64,000 bases of DNA, from NCBI GenBank assembly GCA_013398615.1, contig VZSR01003807.1:39015738-39079737 (forward strand), read 5' to 3'. The DNA comes from Brachypodius melanocephalos. Taxonomy: Eukaryota; Chordata; Aves; Passeriformes; Pycnonotidae. This document shows positions 1 through 13,559 of this stretch, piece after piece (the stretch's first letter is position 1; every line of letters starts with the position of its first letter). A model generated the notes under the pieces. That model saw only the letters and a list, made by a program, of their open reading frames with translations, did no database searches and had not been told where the DNA came from. Position numbers and translations under genes: made by a program.

Positions 1-3000
1 TTGTCCTTTTAACACTGTCATATTTAATATCTCAGATTCAGGGTAATGTCCCCTTTGCCCATCCAAGCACCTCTTTCTCCTTTAGCTGAAGACATGCATT
101 TGTTCCCAATGGAAAGCAAACAGCCACTTCTGGAATGCCCTGGAATATCTTGTCAGTGGAGTGAAATCAAAGGCTTGATGAGAAATCTTGTCTCTGAATT
201 TAATTCATGACACTCAGAAGGGAAAATTGTGTCTGTGGTCTTCTGTGGCTGTTGGTGACATTGCTGAGATACAACATTCAGAGGGAAAGTGGTCACTGGG
301 TGGGCCAAAGTCCCCCTGCTCTGGTACCATTACATGTGATGGAAGATTTTTGCACCCAGGGGCTGAAGTGGGACTTGAAGATGGTCTGAGCATTTCTAAG
401 TATTGACATGTGGGAGATAAAAACCTGGTATACCATTCTTCCAGCCTGTATTTTAGTGTCCAGAAAAACTAATCAGCATCTTTGCAGAGTAAATACACTA
501 ATTGTGGCCACTCTTTCTGTATGAAAATGGTGACTAGACAGGTAACAAGCTGAGCAGAACTGATTAAAAAGGAACAACGGTTATCCTTTCAGATGGCTTT
601 GAATTGGTAAGATGTCCCTGGGTCCTGTGTTCACCAGGTACCCTGTCCAGATGATCTGACCTTTCAGGCAGTCTTGTTCTTCTTCAGTCTTTCCAGTCTC
701 CTCTTCTTCTTCTCCTCCCTCTGAAAGTCTCCAATCTTCTCACATCCACGCAGTTAGGAATGTAAAACACCCTGTTGCCTCTGAAAACACCGTACTCCTT
801 CCTAGTGATGGTATGGCCCTAACTTCACTCCAAACTCCAAGACAGCTTGCTGGTAGATAATATCCATTATTTTTATATCTGTGCCTTGGGGGCATTCTTT
901 GTTTTGAGCAGGACATTTTTTTGATGATCTGGGTAGGAGTTATTCTAACTGTGAATAAGTTTAGAAGAGTGCCATTCTCTCAATTCAGTAAATCAGATCA
1001 GCCTGTAGGCAGTCACCTACTGTGGGGAAATATTTTTTGCATCTCCTCTTCATGCACAAATATCCCATTGTTTGACATAGTAATAATTGCAGAACCTGGA
1101 AAATACTATAGGGCCAATAGTGTTCAACAGGTCATGCTTGTCTGTTTTCATCAGAATCACAATTAAGGATGAGCAGCTGTTTCCAACTGAAATAAAAATA
1201 GAGTGAAAACCTTGCCCTCTTCTCATTTGAAGCCTGTCTTGAGTTTTAGGAAGATTCAGTCAATTTTTCTCATCCATTTTACTGTTTTGTTTTTCTGCAT
1301 ACCTTCCTAACAGGCAAGAAATGCAAGTAAAAGCATTAAAACAGTCTTCAGGTGATATAAGGGAAGTATTTGTAGGCTGAACATAAAAATATGAAAAAAA
1401 AAAGGGAAAAGGTAGCTTGTTCCTTGAATACATAAGCTGGGGTTTAGACTGATGGATAGCAGAAACCCCACTGCTATTCAGTGGACACCACCTCAGGTTT
1501 CGGCTCCTTTTATATGGTTTTTATAGACTCTTTAAAAAGTTTTTGCCTCTGCTGCTTTTTCCAGGGCTTCCTTTTTCTGGCAAATACAGCTCAAGCCCTG
1601 AGTTTCAGCCCTGCACAGATTGTGTGCAGAGTCCCAGCCCACCCCATGCTGTGTCTGCCAGTGTGCACAGCCCCAGCTTGCACCAGCCCCTCCCTGCTTT
1701 ACCTCACTGCTATTTTAGCTCTCTGCATGGTTTATAATTTTTTATCTTGCTTGCTTTACAGCAGCCTAATTTTATTTTCTAGGATAGGTTTCATTTGCTT
1801 AATATTTATGCTCTTTCTGATCCTCATTATATTATCATTTCAGAGCTGCATGGTTTTGCTAGCCCTCTCCATCTCAGCACTGCCTATAGGTGGAATGTGT
1901 TTTCTGGATCACCAGCAAAATTAGTTTACAAGGCAGTGGTAATATTTACAGAGGTGTCTGAGTGAGTAGGAAATTAAACTGACTTCTGATTTGTTTTAAA
2001 CTCCTACATTTTCTTTCTCAAAGCACAATCTCTTCCTATTGCATTTGAAATGTGATTATTATGTCCATAGATTTAAAGGTGTCTCCTGAGATTTTCTTTG
2101 GTTTTGTTGCATAAAGAGGATCAAAATCTAGATTTTTAAAAAATGATTTTGAAATATTGTCAAAATGTACAGTATTTTTTCTGTATGTCATCACACAGCT
2201 AGTGACATTTTATCATGAAAATTATTTGCTATCCCTTGTTACAATTTTTTAATCTCTTCAAAACCATTTGTTCATCTTCTAGCCAATCCTGATGTAATGG
2301 TTTTGTAGATTTCATACCACTTTTTCACATTCTTTGCAAAATCGAAATAACCCATCAACCTTACTCCTATTTCCCATTTATTTTCATAATTTCATCAAGC
2401 ACAACAGTCAGATTTCTGGTGTGATTTACTCCTTATAAACTCACTCAATTTTTTTATCACAGATTACATTATCTTCAAAATAACTACCTGGGTATTAAAC
2501 TTGCAATGCAGATCTTGATCATAACTTCTGAATTTCTATGGCTTTTAACCTAGTGAATAAATAGAAAGTTCTGAGATTGGAAAAAATGGCACTTTGCATG
2601 CATGTATGCACCAGATACTATTATTTTGGCAATAATATTGTGAGCCTGAAAAAATGATGATGAATTGCTTGTTTTTCACGTTTTATGATTTTGGAGGTTT
2701 TACACAGTGTTTTTCAAAAGCTGCAGGAGTGAAAAAAAAAAAGGCAAGTGAAGACAGTGAAGACATGCCAAGTAGGAAAAGCAAAGGAAAGGTTAATTTC
2801 CACAGAATGGGAACCTGCTCTCCCTTTGCTATGTAATGCTGCTGTACTGAGTCCGAGGATCTAAGAAGGGAGGGACTCATAAGAAATGGATAACTAGTAC
2901 AGGATATTCCAGCCTGGAGAGGGAGAGGGAAGGGAATTAGAGACTTTGGGTCTGCATCTCATGCCTGCCTTCCCTTACCCTTGAAAAGGAGCAGACACGT

Positions 3001-4545
3001 TTGGCAAGGGGGAGATGGGAGATAAAGATTGAAGTGGACAGTTTTTAATGGCATACCTTACAGGATTCTTTTATTTCCTCATCTCTTTTTCTCCATGTTC
3101 TTGTTCCTCTCTAGTAATTGTTTCTAATATTCCACTTAAATGTCTACCATTCTTCCCATGGCAGAATAAACTCATGATTTTGCATCTTTAATAATAATTT
3201 TCAAATAAAGTGCTGTGTGTTTAACATGAGAAGCACACTTCTCAACTGTCCACTGCTCAGTCAGTGCCAGTGCTCTGTCAGTGGGGAACTTGTGGAGCAG
3301 TCTTTGGTGCAGGATGCAGCTGTTCTCTGGAGCAGAGCACATATTTGTCACTCTTGGTCAAAGGCAGGGTGCTAGAACCCAGTTAGAGGACTTTAACTAG
3401 TACTGCTTTGGCAAAAAGGGTAATGGGTGTGAAATTTCACACAACTCAGTTGCAGGATTCATGTCTCAAGGCTATTCAGGGGATTTGCACAAGTGGGTAA
3501 TAAATTTGAAGCTTTTAATTAGAATTGTGCAATTATACAGATCTGAAGAACAATCCCTGTGAGCCAGGCATTCACCTGATCTGCAGTAAGGAAGAGAGGG
3601 CAAACATTTACATCGGTTCAGTTCACTCTCAGCACAACAGAAACCAAGAATTATGTTTTCCAGGTCACTTTCTAAATAAATACACACTCTCTCCCTCTTA
3701 TTCTCAGGTGCATTCCCTGGAGGTTGTCTTCAAGCTACTCCCTCTAACACGTTATCCCTCTAGACTCCTAATCTAGATCCCATATCCTACTTCCTCTGCT
3801 GCAGTGATCCTATGCCTCTAATTCCCCACCTCAGCCTCCTAGATGCAGCTGGGGGCTTGCTTTTATAAAGCTTCTGCAGATCTTCTGAGTTGCTGGTCAT
3901 GCACAGGCAGATGTGGCTTGGTACCCAAAGTCACACGGAATAAATTCCTCAGTTTGAAGTCAATTGTATTTATCAGTGCTTCTGGCATGATGGGCACACC
4001 ACCCTTAGAATTTCATATAATTTACATTTACCCAATCTTTTTCTTTCCTGTGGAGCTAAGCAGTTCTGACCCCTTTTGAAAAGGATCCAAAATTGTTGCT
4101 AAATCTCTGACACTATTTGTCAGTGAGAGGAGACGCATGTGCTAAATTACTGAAAGTAGTCATGAGAATGAACTAAAAGGTGCATCCAAGAATACCCCAT
4201 GTGTCAACCTGACTCTGGTTTTACTCTAGGCTTGAAGCACATCTGGGAATATTCTTAGTTTCTGCATTGCTCCTGTTCAAGTAGTTGGGATAAAGAGAAA
4301 TGCTGAGCTCTCTCTTATTTTAAAATATGTTTTGCAAATCAAAACTGCAGTAGAGGATCTTATAGTACAAGATCCTGGTTTGCTCCAGGTTCTTGAGTTT
4401 GTCTTCACATCTATCCCCTGATTGTGGGATGAAGGGCAAAATGTTGTGGCTATTGGTGATAAAGCTGATACATGTGCTAGCATCAGAGTGCTTGGCTTGG
4501 GTGGGGACATCAACCAGGTGGTCGTGGTGTGAGGGGTCACTGTGA
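1..4545. other. Non-coding stretch, no gene recognised
   Basis: Mostly AT-leaning unique sequence. A pyrimidine-rich tract sits at about 671-722 and short A runs at about 1393 and 2731. The largest open frame (1481-1924, plus, 147 codons) is rich in Leu, Phe, Ile, Ser and Cys because the strand is pyrimidine-rich. It shows no recognisable domain, so I do not treat it as a gene. Positions about 2000-2520 are especially AT-rich. No mobile element was recognised here. Confidence 0.6.
671..722. repeat. Pyrimidine-rich low-complexity tract
   Basis: Nearly uninterrupted C/T sequence with repeated CTT and TCC units. This is simple low-complexity DNA; a splice acceptor function is possible for such tracts, but no exon-like sequence follows. 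Confidence 0.6.
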
Positions 4546-4694
4546 GCACCCTGTCCCACTCCTCACCAGGGTCCAGTGCAAACATTGCACTTTGTGCTGA
4601 GGCTGGGCAGCTGCAATGCTGTGGGCACCCTGTCCCACTCCTCACCAGGGTCCAGTGCATTTTGTGCTGAGGTTGGGCAGCTGCAATGCTGTGG
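4546..4694. repeat. Tandem duplication, unit about 70-79 bp
   Basis: Two adjacent copies (4546-4624 and 4625-4694) share the start GCACCCTGTCCCACTCCTCA and the end CTGCAATGCTGTGG. The first copy carries about nine extra bases after GTCCAGTGCA. Apart from that indel and a few substitutions they match, so the duplication looks fairly recent or has been homogenised. It lies inside a 167-codon minus-strand open frame (4277-4780) whose length is largely explained by the duplicated GC-richer, stop-poor sequence. I see no protein domain in it. Confidence 0.85.
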
Positions 4695-7600
4695 GTGCCC
4701 AGCACAGCTCTCTGCACCCCAGTTGTTACAGGTGTGGATTGGATGTGCTCTGAGAACACTGGAACCAGGTGGTGGGGCACCTATTTCAGCAAGGGAGACA
4801 GAGAATTTATGTGCAAGGTGAGGATAGGCTCTGAATAAAATGTACTAGTTCAGGATAAAGCAGATAGTGTTATGAATAAAGGGTTTTGAGGAGGCAATAG
4901 GCTCTGCGAAGTCAGAAGTCCAAGCCTTCAAGTGGGAAAGCACCTGTAAAATGTGATTCTGGCATAAAAAAAGGGACAAATGACCTCCCTATTTAGCATC
5001 ACCAGAAAAATTTCTGCACAAAACCTGTGACTACATGATTTCTGTGACTGAAAAGATAAATGTTAAAATCCCTGCCTTGCATCCAAACAAAGCAATATCT
5101 CTCATTAAAACTTGCCCACCTATTTCAGTGTGCTTGTAACTTAAATAACATTTAAAATATAGCATAAATTACATTTTTGGATTAATTTTTACCTGTTCTT
5201 CTAAAATCCAAGAAGCATTTCCTACCATATTTCCATTTTACATGGATATCTTCAAACCTTTTTATGCTTATATGCCAGGCTATACAACTGGATTTTGGGA
5301 GAGCAGATCACAGCTGTGGTTTGGAGTTGGGGATTTCTTTTTTTTCAGTGAACTTTGTAGGATCACAGTACCTGGACCTGAGCGAGGTCAGCTTATTTCC
5401 ATGTGGAAATATTTCCTTATTTCATCAGTGGATGCAGATGAATCACTACAGCAAGGTCTGGGAGGGCTGAAGGGGGAGAGGCTGCTGGCAGAGGCGACCT
5501 GCTCAGGCATTCTGGTTTACAGCTCCTCTCTCTGCTGTGACAGGCTCACTACAAAAACCTGATGGGCTTGTCAGCACAGCATCTACAGGAAGGAGTGCCT
5601 GGGTAGGGGAGGCAGGCACTGGAGGGGCTGCAGCCAGTGCATGTGTTTCTTTGTATTTTAAGAGCAGGGAAAAGGGCAGTGTTCATGAGTCTCACCATCC
5701 CTGCTTGACACTCCAAACTGCTGGGTTGGGAATCAGAATAAACAATGACAATTGCATAAGCAGAACAAGGGGAACTATTAGTGTACAAACCAAAAGTTCT
5801 TCTTCTGAATGTTCAGGCATTTTTAGTTTCACTGTCCCAGAAATGTCAGTGAATTAAAGGAACGACTTCAGCCGTAGCTCAGCTCCATTGTCATTTACAT
5901 GTCAGGTTTTCATACTTTGCTAAGTGAAGGCAATGGAGGTGGGAGTGAAACAGATCCGTGGAAAAAGCTTTCAGAAAATGGGTGTCTAAAAAGTTAGACC
6001 CCCCCACCCCAGCTCTGCAGGAGCTGCTGGATGTTCAGAACTTGGAAAAATCCAGTCATTCATTCACATTCCAATGTAGGCATGAGGGACCTTTCAAAAA
6101 GAAATAATCTTGTTCTCCAAGACCAATTCATCCAGTACCTCTTTTAGGTACACCACAATTGGTGGTGCACAGTTCTGCTGGCTCTCCACAAAAGCAAAGG
6201 CAGAGATTTCTCAGTATCTCAGTGGCTGAATTTTTATCCAAAGACCAGAATGTTTTGCCTTGGCTCAAGCTCTAATGAGAAGCAACACCACCTTTTTTTG
6301 CCAGCTGTCTGGTCCATCTGCACTAAGGTAGCATCTTAGAAGAGAGAGCAACATTTAAGAAAGCTGAAAAATTGAGTTACTTCTGTCTGAGGCATTGTTA
6401 CTTCAAGTCAGATCAAAGGCATGTTGAGAGGAGTCAATAAATAGATCCTGCAAAGCTGAAGCCAGCATTTAATTACTTCAGAGCTTTGTTCCAGGCTCTT
6501 CCAGTTCAACAGTTTTTGTGAGAGTTATATTAATTTTAAAATAAAATTACAAGTATTTTTACACTTGAAAAGTGAGGAGAAGCTTATGCTCTTTTCTGAG
6601 CTGATTGCTTCACCAAGGGCTGTTTCTGCAAGCACAGAAGTTGCATTGTTCCTGATTTACTTGGCTGAAGTGGAAAGTTTCTTTGCAATTTTAATGGCTT
6701 GCAAAACTTGAGATTAAGATTTAATGGATGGTTAGCAAAACATATTTTTGGCCTTGTAGTATGATTTCATGCTATAATGACTACATTGACTGGTGAGTTA
6801 CAAACCTGCTCCCATTCTCCTCTACCAATATGGTTCTAATTTACGCAAGTATGGTTGAAATATTGAAAATCTCCTCCTTTATCAAAGAGATGCAGGACCT
6901 GTAATTACTCTTCCTGTTTTTTCCCTTCCCCTTACCCCTGCCCCTCCCATTCCCAGAAAGGGAATTTGTGCTCAGTCTCTGCAACCTGCAAACCTCCCTT
7001 CAGTTCCTGAGCACTGCCCTCCCCCTGTACACGGGTGATTTATTGGAGTGCTGAGTCCACAGAATTGCTCACGCAGAGCACTAACGCAATCCTTCATTTT
7101 TTATTTAAAATGCTTTACAGGCTGTTTGTGGCAGGATGACAACCAGGCACTGCTGCTTACAAGAGCTCAGGGGTCAGCTTGATCCAGCTCCCACTGTGAC
7201 TGGCAAACCACAATGGTGTTGGTGGAGGCAGCCCCTTTGCTTCCCAGGAGCCAGGTGTGGATTTGGGCACCCAGCTTACAGACGACAGGAGTGAGCAGCT
7301 CAGACTGCCAGACCCTGGAGTAAAGGAGAGAGGTAGCTTTGCATTGCCAGAGAGAGATACTTAATTTCTCCGTGGCCCTGAATAACAAGGTTGCTTCAGG
7401 CAGCCCTGAGCAGTGGGACTGAACTGCTCTGTGAAGCTTTGAACATTGACATCATGACAAGTTTCCAGAAAACAGCTGTAAAATCTTTTTCTCGTGGTGC
7501 TTTCTGATCGGGGGATGAAGGAATGTCTTTGTGCAGTGGTGAATTGGATGCTTCATGGACTCCAATTGTGCTGTGAACTCTTAGGCTGCTAAGGTGGGGA

Positions 7601-8070
7601 AATATTATTTATAGGGCAGTAGCATGACCTGAGCCTCAAAATGTGCTGCCCCAAGAGACCATAAGACTGAGTCCTTGTCCCAGCCACATTACTAAAGGGC
7701 TGACAGCCTTTGTACTGGAAAAAGGAGCACTGAAGCTTCAAATAGAAATGTACAGTGCTTTGTGTGCTAAGGGGAAAACAACTGGGAGAGAATCACGGCA
7801 CAGAGGACTTCAAAACGTCCTAAATCCCAGTGAGGTTAGAGAGGAGGCAAGGAAGGGAGGACAGCACTGTGCCATTGGCATAAGCCCATGATTCACACAT
7901 GTCTTTAGAGTTCTGTGCTGTTCTGATCCCTCTGGCTCAGGAGAGGTGCAGTGGGGACTACAAGGGGTCGAGAGGAGGATGATCTTCACAGTATCAGTGT
8001 GAAGAGCAGGTGAGTGAGCCAGGACTTCTCAACCTGTGACGCAGACAGCTGTCGCCCTTGGTTTTCCATG
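4695..8070. other. Non-coding stretch, no gene recognised
   Basis: Unique sequence without a recognised gene or mobile element. A short C run occurs at about 6000-6014 and a C-rich patch at about 6925-6955. Open frames here are under 110 codons and show no domain features. Confidence 0.55.
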
Positions 8071-8127
8071 TTTTTACTTTGCCTTCACGTTTTCACTTTG
8101 CCTTCATGTTTTCATTTATGCCTTCTG
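8071..8127. repeat. Three-copy 19 bp minisatellite
   Basis: Three consecutive 19 bp units lie at 8071-8089, 8090-8108 and 8109-8127. The second reads TTTTCACTTTGCCTTCATG; the first and third are close variants. The array is short and lies in non-coding sequence. It could vary in length between individuals. Confidence 0.8.
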
Positions 8128-10672
8128 ATGTTTACAGAACTTGGAGCTGAGTTCTCACACTTTTAATGTAAATAATGAGATGCTTAAATATTTCTCCTCT
8201 AGGAGGAGTTTCTTGAGTGATGGTGATGTTCACCAACAAGACTGAAAAGGTGGTGACACCTTTGACCAATCTCTGGTCCTTCTGTACTGTTGTATATATT
8301 TTGGAGTCAGATTTTAAAATAAAGAGAACATCCCTGCTGACCTTGGACCTCATCCCTGCCTCGTCCTTTTGTGTCCTATTGCAACAGACAGCTGAAGGGT
8401 AATCATGACAGGGGACTGTAAAAATGCAAGAGGTTGGTGGGGGATGGATGGATAGGGATGGAGTGGATGTTTTCTGTCGCTGTAAGGAATGAGAAGGCAT
8501 CAAATGAAGCTAGTAGGAGACAGGAACAAGACATTCCAATGAGTTGGTTCTCTGTTAATCAAGCAGTAGAAGAAATACAAGGGTTTTATACTCAAAGGGA
8601 GACAAGATCAGAGAATAGATACACCAGATACAATTGGTCTGGAACTCCTGGAGCTTCAACCAACTGGAGGCTGGGCATGGCTGAGTTAACACCTTACATG
8701 TTTCTTTTTTTCAGTACTCATATTCCAGACATTTGCTTTTACCCATTTCTTAGACAGAACGTGGTGGGCGCGCTTTTTCTGAGTAAATTAAGCTGTTCCT
8801 ATAGTCCGTGTTAATGAGAGAATTTTAATACCCATCAGAAATCTGACCCACAGTCACAGAAATTAAACTGCAGGGACTGTCACCATGTATTCAGCTGAAG
8901 CTTGTGTGTCCCCATTGGGATGGGCTGAAGCAGCACTGGTTGCTGGATATACTTGCAGGATTATTGAGTGGAAGCATCATTTCTGTGCTGTGTGTCACAT
9001 ATACTTCACTGTATGTGACAATGACTGTTTTTTTCTACCAGTCCTGTTTCTAACTTGACATTTTGAGTTCAGTAAGAGATGATGAAGAAAAAAAGCCCTT
9101 TGGCTATTGTTACTTTTTAATGTTAAGAATGTGCAGCTGTTGCATGGGATGTGTTTTGTCAAGTTTATAACTGTTAATAGAAAGCTAAAATAAACAGCAT
9201 CTGTGGGTCCAATATTTTTGACCCAATGTTCAAACTAATCCACCTTTTCAAACAAGAGATACAAGAACAACAGGAATCTTGAACTTTGTTTTTCTGTTCT
9301 GCTTCATGCAAAAGACCAGCATTTTTTGGCTTCTAGTGTATATTCTGGATTTACACTATAGTGCATGCAAACAGAACTGTCAACGTTACAATTAAATGAA
9401 TATGGATTGGGGAATGTTCGGTACCATTACTCAATAGGACCATTTTGCTGGGTGTTCAGGATTGTAAAAAAACTTCCAGCGAATCAACACTCCATCATTC
9501 TGTTATCCGTCTTTGTCACTCTGCATCCTGGCAGAGGTAGCATTAGCTCTGCATTTAAATTACTGTGCACAGATATGAGTTGTGTAAAAAAATTGGAAGG
9601 GTAAAAATCCTGCTGTTCCACTTATCAACCAAACAGAACTGATTTAGGGCTATGCATTCCTAATCTCTTGTTTTGACAGCCAGTGGTTTCATATTTTCAT
9701 TTGTAAAACTTCAGTGGGAATTACTTGATTTGTAAAGGAAAAAAAATCACAGCTCCAGTAGAAGTTTCTTAAAAGACCTTCATTTGGACTAGACTAATGA
9801 TTTTCTGTTCAAGAAATTCACCACTGTCCTGGGTATCTCAGAGTCAAGCATCTTTTAAGATACGTTAGGTTTTAGCTGCTTGTCAATTTAGAGTTGAAAA
9901 CTACTGATCTTTGAAAAGAAACAAGTTTTGAAAGAGTTGTGAGCATATGAATAAATGGCACTGAAACTTTAATTTCCTGTATAAGTGATGTTGTGGTCCT
10001 CTGCACTTGGGTCTAGTGCAGTCACATTTACTTGCTCATTGGCACTGAGGAGTAGTGACAATGATCTCACACCTCCTGGTTGTACAAAACCTGACATGCT
10101 GGTCACCACTCTCCTGTGGCCCTTTGGTCACTACAGCAAGTGTGAGTGACAGAGCTCAGCTCCAACGCTGGTAGCAATATCTTGAGGGTGACCAAAAAAG
10201 GCAGAGCAGGTTTGCAGCTGTAGTTGCTCAAATGCTTGAGTCATGAAAGGCAGTATTATTTCAGAGTCTTAAAAATCAGTGGGAACATTGATATTCCTTG
10301 GACTCTTTTCTTTGTCCCCTGCCATCAAATCTGTGTGTTTTTCTCACAATCCCACCCACCTGTTCACTCTGTTTATGAGGCAGAGCTGTTGGCATGTACG
10401 TCAATCCAGTGTTTTCCAGCCTGCCTACCAAATGTGTACGTCCTGTTCCTATTGATTTGCAAAGCCCTTCTGATGATTGCAGGCCAGGACAAGAAGCCCT
10501 GCACACAGCCCTCACTTCATGGTGCAGGGCAGAGGCTGAAGAACCCATTCTTTGACAGCTATCTGAGTTGCAAATGCATCAATGGGAAAAGGCAAGGAAG
10601 TGAATAACTGGATTGAGGCGAAACTACTACATAGGAGATGTGTTTCTGGAAATGTTTCATAGGAATCAAGTG
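8128..10672. other. Non-coding stretch, no gene recognised
   Basis: Unique sequence. Overlapping open frames on both strands (8132-8503 minus, 8434-8814 plus) are about 125 codons each, have no recognisable motif and fit chance. No repeat family was recognised. Confidence 0.55.
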
Positions 10673-10714
10673 CTTGGGTTACCTACCACTGAAAGAGAAG
10701 GTAGGTAACCCAAG
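10673..10714. repeat. Perfect 15 bp inverted repeat with 12-nt loop
   Basis: The left arm (10673-10687, CTTGGGTTACCTACC) is exactly complementary to the right arm (10700-10714, GGTAGGTAACCCAAG), with an A/G-rich 12-nt loop between. Pairing stops at both ends of the stem. A perfect 15 bp stem with so short a loop is not expected by chance in 64 kb. It may come from a local inverted duplication during replication. As RNA it would form a stable hairpin, but the stem is shorter than a usual microRNA precursor. Confidence 0.9.
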
Positions 10715-13559
10715 AAAAAGACTAAAAAAAGTAAAATGCTGGCAAAAACCCTGAGAGATCTTGCAGAGGGATTTCGACACATACCCTGCAAGGAACTCTG
10801 TCATAACAGGAGACATGTATGTATAAATGCATAAAGTCTGAAGCCTTAGAGGAAAGTCCCTCCCCTTTGCAAACCTGCCATTGTAGCAGCGCTGATGCAT
10901 CGTGCTTCTGTTCAGCCTGGTGTCAGAAAGCAGCCACACAGCTGTTTGCTTCCTTGAAATTCTCACCAAGGAGACAGAGAGGAAGAAAGAATATATCTTT
11001 ACTAGTGTTTATCTTTCCTTTGCAAAGGAAAAATCAGTGTTGCAGGATGTAGTTATCAGAAAGAAATGTTTCCCTTCCTTCTCCATATTCTGCTATCCTA
11101 CAGTGTTACAGGATGGCAGAAAGGGCCCTAGGATAACTCCTTGTTTTTGCTTTCTTCTGGTGTGTGCCTGCTCTTTGTTCTACTCAGATTGACTAATCAT
11201 GCAAATAATCTTGTGGCCTTTTGAAAATGGAAACAAAGTAAAGATTAAAAAGGTTAAAATCTGCATCCACACAAATATCACCTGCACTTCAGGGAATGGA
11301 GCTGCTCAAGCATCACAGCAGTAACTCAAACCAAATTAGGAAATTGTGGCTGCTGTTTCCTATGTCAAATGAGGCTCTGCTCCTCCCATGGGCTTCCCTG
11401 AACACTTTCTAGGATATCTTCTTCTTGGAGAATCAGTTCCACAGTGGTGATCAGTACACAGTATGAAAGAAGTAAATGTTCTTTACATCTGCCCAAGAAT
11501 GCTACAGGGCTTAGGGGCCTGATCATGGGTCATTCCATCTGGTTTTGAGCCACAGATGGAATTATCCATGACTGAGCAACATACAACTAAACCACTGCAT
11601 TCAGCAAGAATGGCTGTCTCCAGATCACACAATTGTAGCAGTGCCTTAGTTATGTTGCTTAAGATTCTGGTCCCATCATAAAACCAAATTTTCACGTGCT
11701 AGTAGCTTTGGAAAATTTTCATCCAGGCTCAATCTCCCCACACTGTATCTGTGGACTTTAAGCTGAATACTTTCAGCATATTGTGTAATTTTTTACTAAT
11801 AATAAGCCAGGAGAATAAAGGAAAAGTACTATTAATAGTAAGAGTTACTGAAACTGGTGGCTTCCCTTGGCATGTTTCATTTAAAATAAAGTTAACTAAT
11901 TCACTAAGCTCATTTATGAAAGCAAGTGGCTGAATCACCACAGGCTCTAGTGCACAAAAACATGTGCCTGCAGGAACAGCTTCAGTGCAGTTGTGGCCAT
12001 CTCCTGTGGTAAGGGAGCAGAGGCTGTGCAAGCTGAACAGCCAGTCAGGATACAGATCTCCAGCTGCCCCTGGAAATCTGTGCTTGGTCATCTCTGCCCA
12101 GACAAAGGCAAATGGGAGACTCCATAGGAATTTCTGACTGTCTGGAAAGAAGGCTCATTTTGAGCATGCGTTTGCACAGGAGTGTCAGAAGCTCGAGCAG
12201 ATTTGATTCTGGGAGCAAAGGACACCTAAGATGGTGCCAAGGTTGATCCAAGATGAGTTCTGGCCCTGGGAGGAATCCACAAGGTCACAATCGATTCAAA
12301 ACTATGGTTGAAGTGGTTACAAAAGCAGAGTGCACCAGGCATGCTGCACACTGAAACAGGCAGGGAAAAAGCTGGGGTGGGTAAAGCTGCAGACATGGAA
12401 GAGTGTGTGCTTAATAGAAGGAATTGGCGTTACCCAGTCAAGAAACTGAATATTTGACTGCAGGCTTGCCTTCCTTCTAGACCTTTTATCTAGAATGTTA
12501 ATGGCTATTATCTGAACTCCAGAGAGTGCCCACTACCTCCTAGCTTCTTGGAAAGTGTGCCTCCAATGTACTTAGGTAGAAAAATCTTTATTTTCCCTGG
12601 GGTGTTTCTTCTTTCCCAGAAGAGGGCAAAGAGCATATCATACAGATGTTCCTGGAAAAAGTTTTCCTCTTTTTTCTTTTTTTTAAGAACTGTTCATCCT
12701 GTTGATCAGATTTTCTGTATTTGAGTCAAAAAAGAGCAGAGCTGTCATGACATTGTTTTGCTTATATTTAAACATTCCCTACAGACCACTCTTATAGGAT
12801 TGCTGCTTTGTCCCTCCATAGTCTTTCTGGCCTTTGCAGAGGTCTCTTGCTAAAATCCAGCCAGCAAAAGGATGCACTTCACAACATAAAGAAGAATATT
12901 AGTCTCCACTTTGTCAGTTCTGCTGTGAGCCAGGCCTGAGGAACACCCTGGTGCCTGTCAGGCAGATGTGCCACGGGCAAATATCAGCTACTCCCTTTGA
13001 GCAGGACAGAGGAGCCCTCCTAGTGCAGCAGGACTCACACTGCTCTCTCCCTTAAACTGCTCCTTCCCTGTCACCAATAAACTGCCATGGCATATCACCA
13101 TGGATCAGGGGATGCTGCTGCTTTCACTTGCATCCCACATCAACACTTTTCTCTCCCATTCTGGTGCTGGATCACATCTGCAGGAAAATAGGACGTGACA
13201 CACATTTTCACTGTGTGTATCCTGCTTTCCCAACAGCACTTCACATTACAACTGGTTTTTTATCATCAGAAGTGACAGGATGCAATAATGTCTGTAACTC
13301 TTCACCCCAAGTTCTCTCCCTGCTTGTGTCAGAAGCTGTTATTCAATCACAGGAAGTGCCCATTGCTGTCCCAGCAAGGCTTAAAAACTCCAATCAGCAC
13401 CATGAGGCTGAAGAAGCCCAGACAGAGCACAGAGATGTTTTTACATTCATTCACTGCCTGCTTTGTATGACACTAATTTCCCCTAACTACCCCTCTGCTT
13501 GTCAATAGTTACAGATAAACAGAGAGCTTCAGACACAGGCAGACCCTAGACTGGAGAAA
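10715..13559. other. Non-coding stretch, no gene recognised
   Basis: Unique sequence with T-rich tracts at about 12,661-12,685. A GC-richer patch lies around 12,900-13,100, with an AATAAA hexamer at about 13,075 but no coding sequence before it. Open frames of up to 126 codons show no domain features. Confidence 0.5.

Noticed and set aside
1481..1924. 147-codon plus-strand open frame with a hydrophobic, membrane-like composition
   Set aside because: The hydrophobicity follows from a pyrimidine-rich strand, with no domain, conserved motif or gene context. Length is within chance for the window.
4277..4780. 167-codon minus-strand open frame, the longest in the window
   Set aside because: It spans the tandem duplication, whose stop-poor sequence is counted twice. 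No recognisable protein features.
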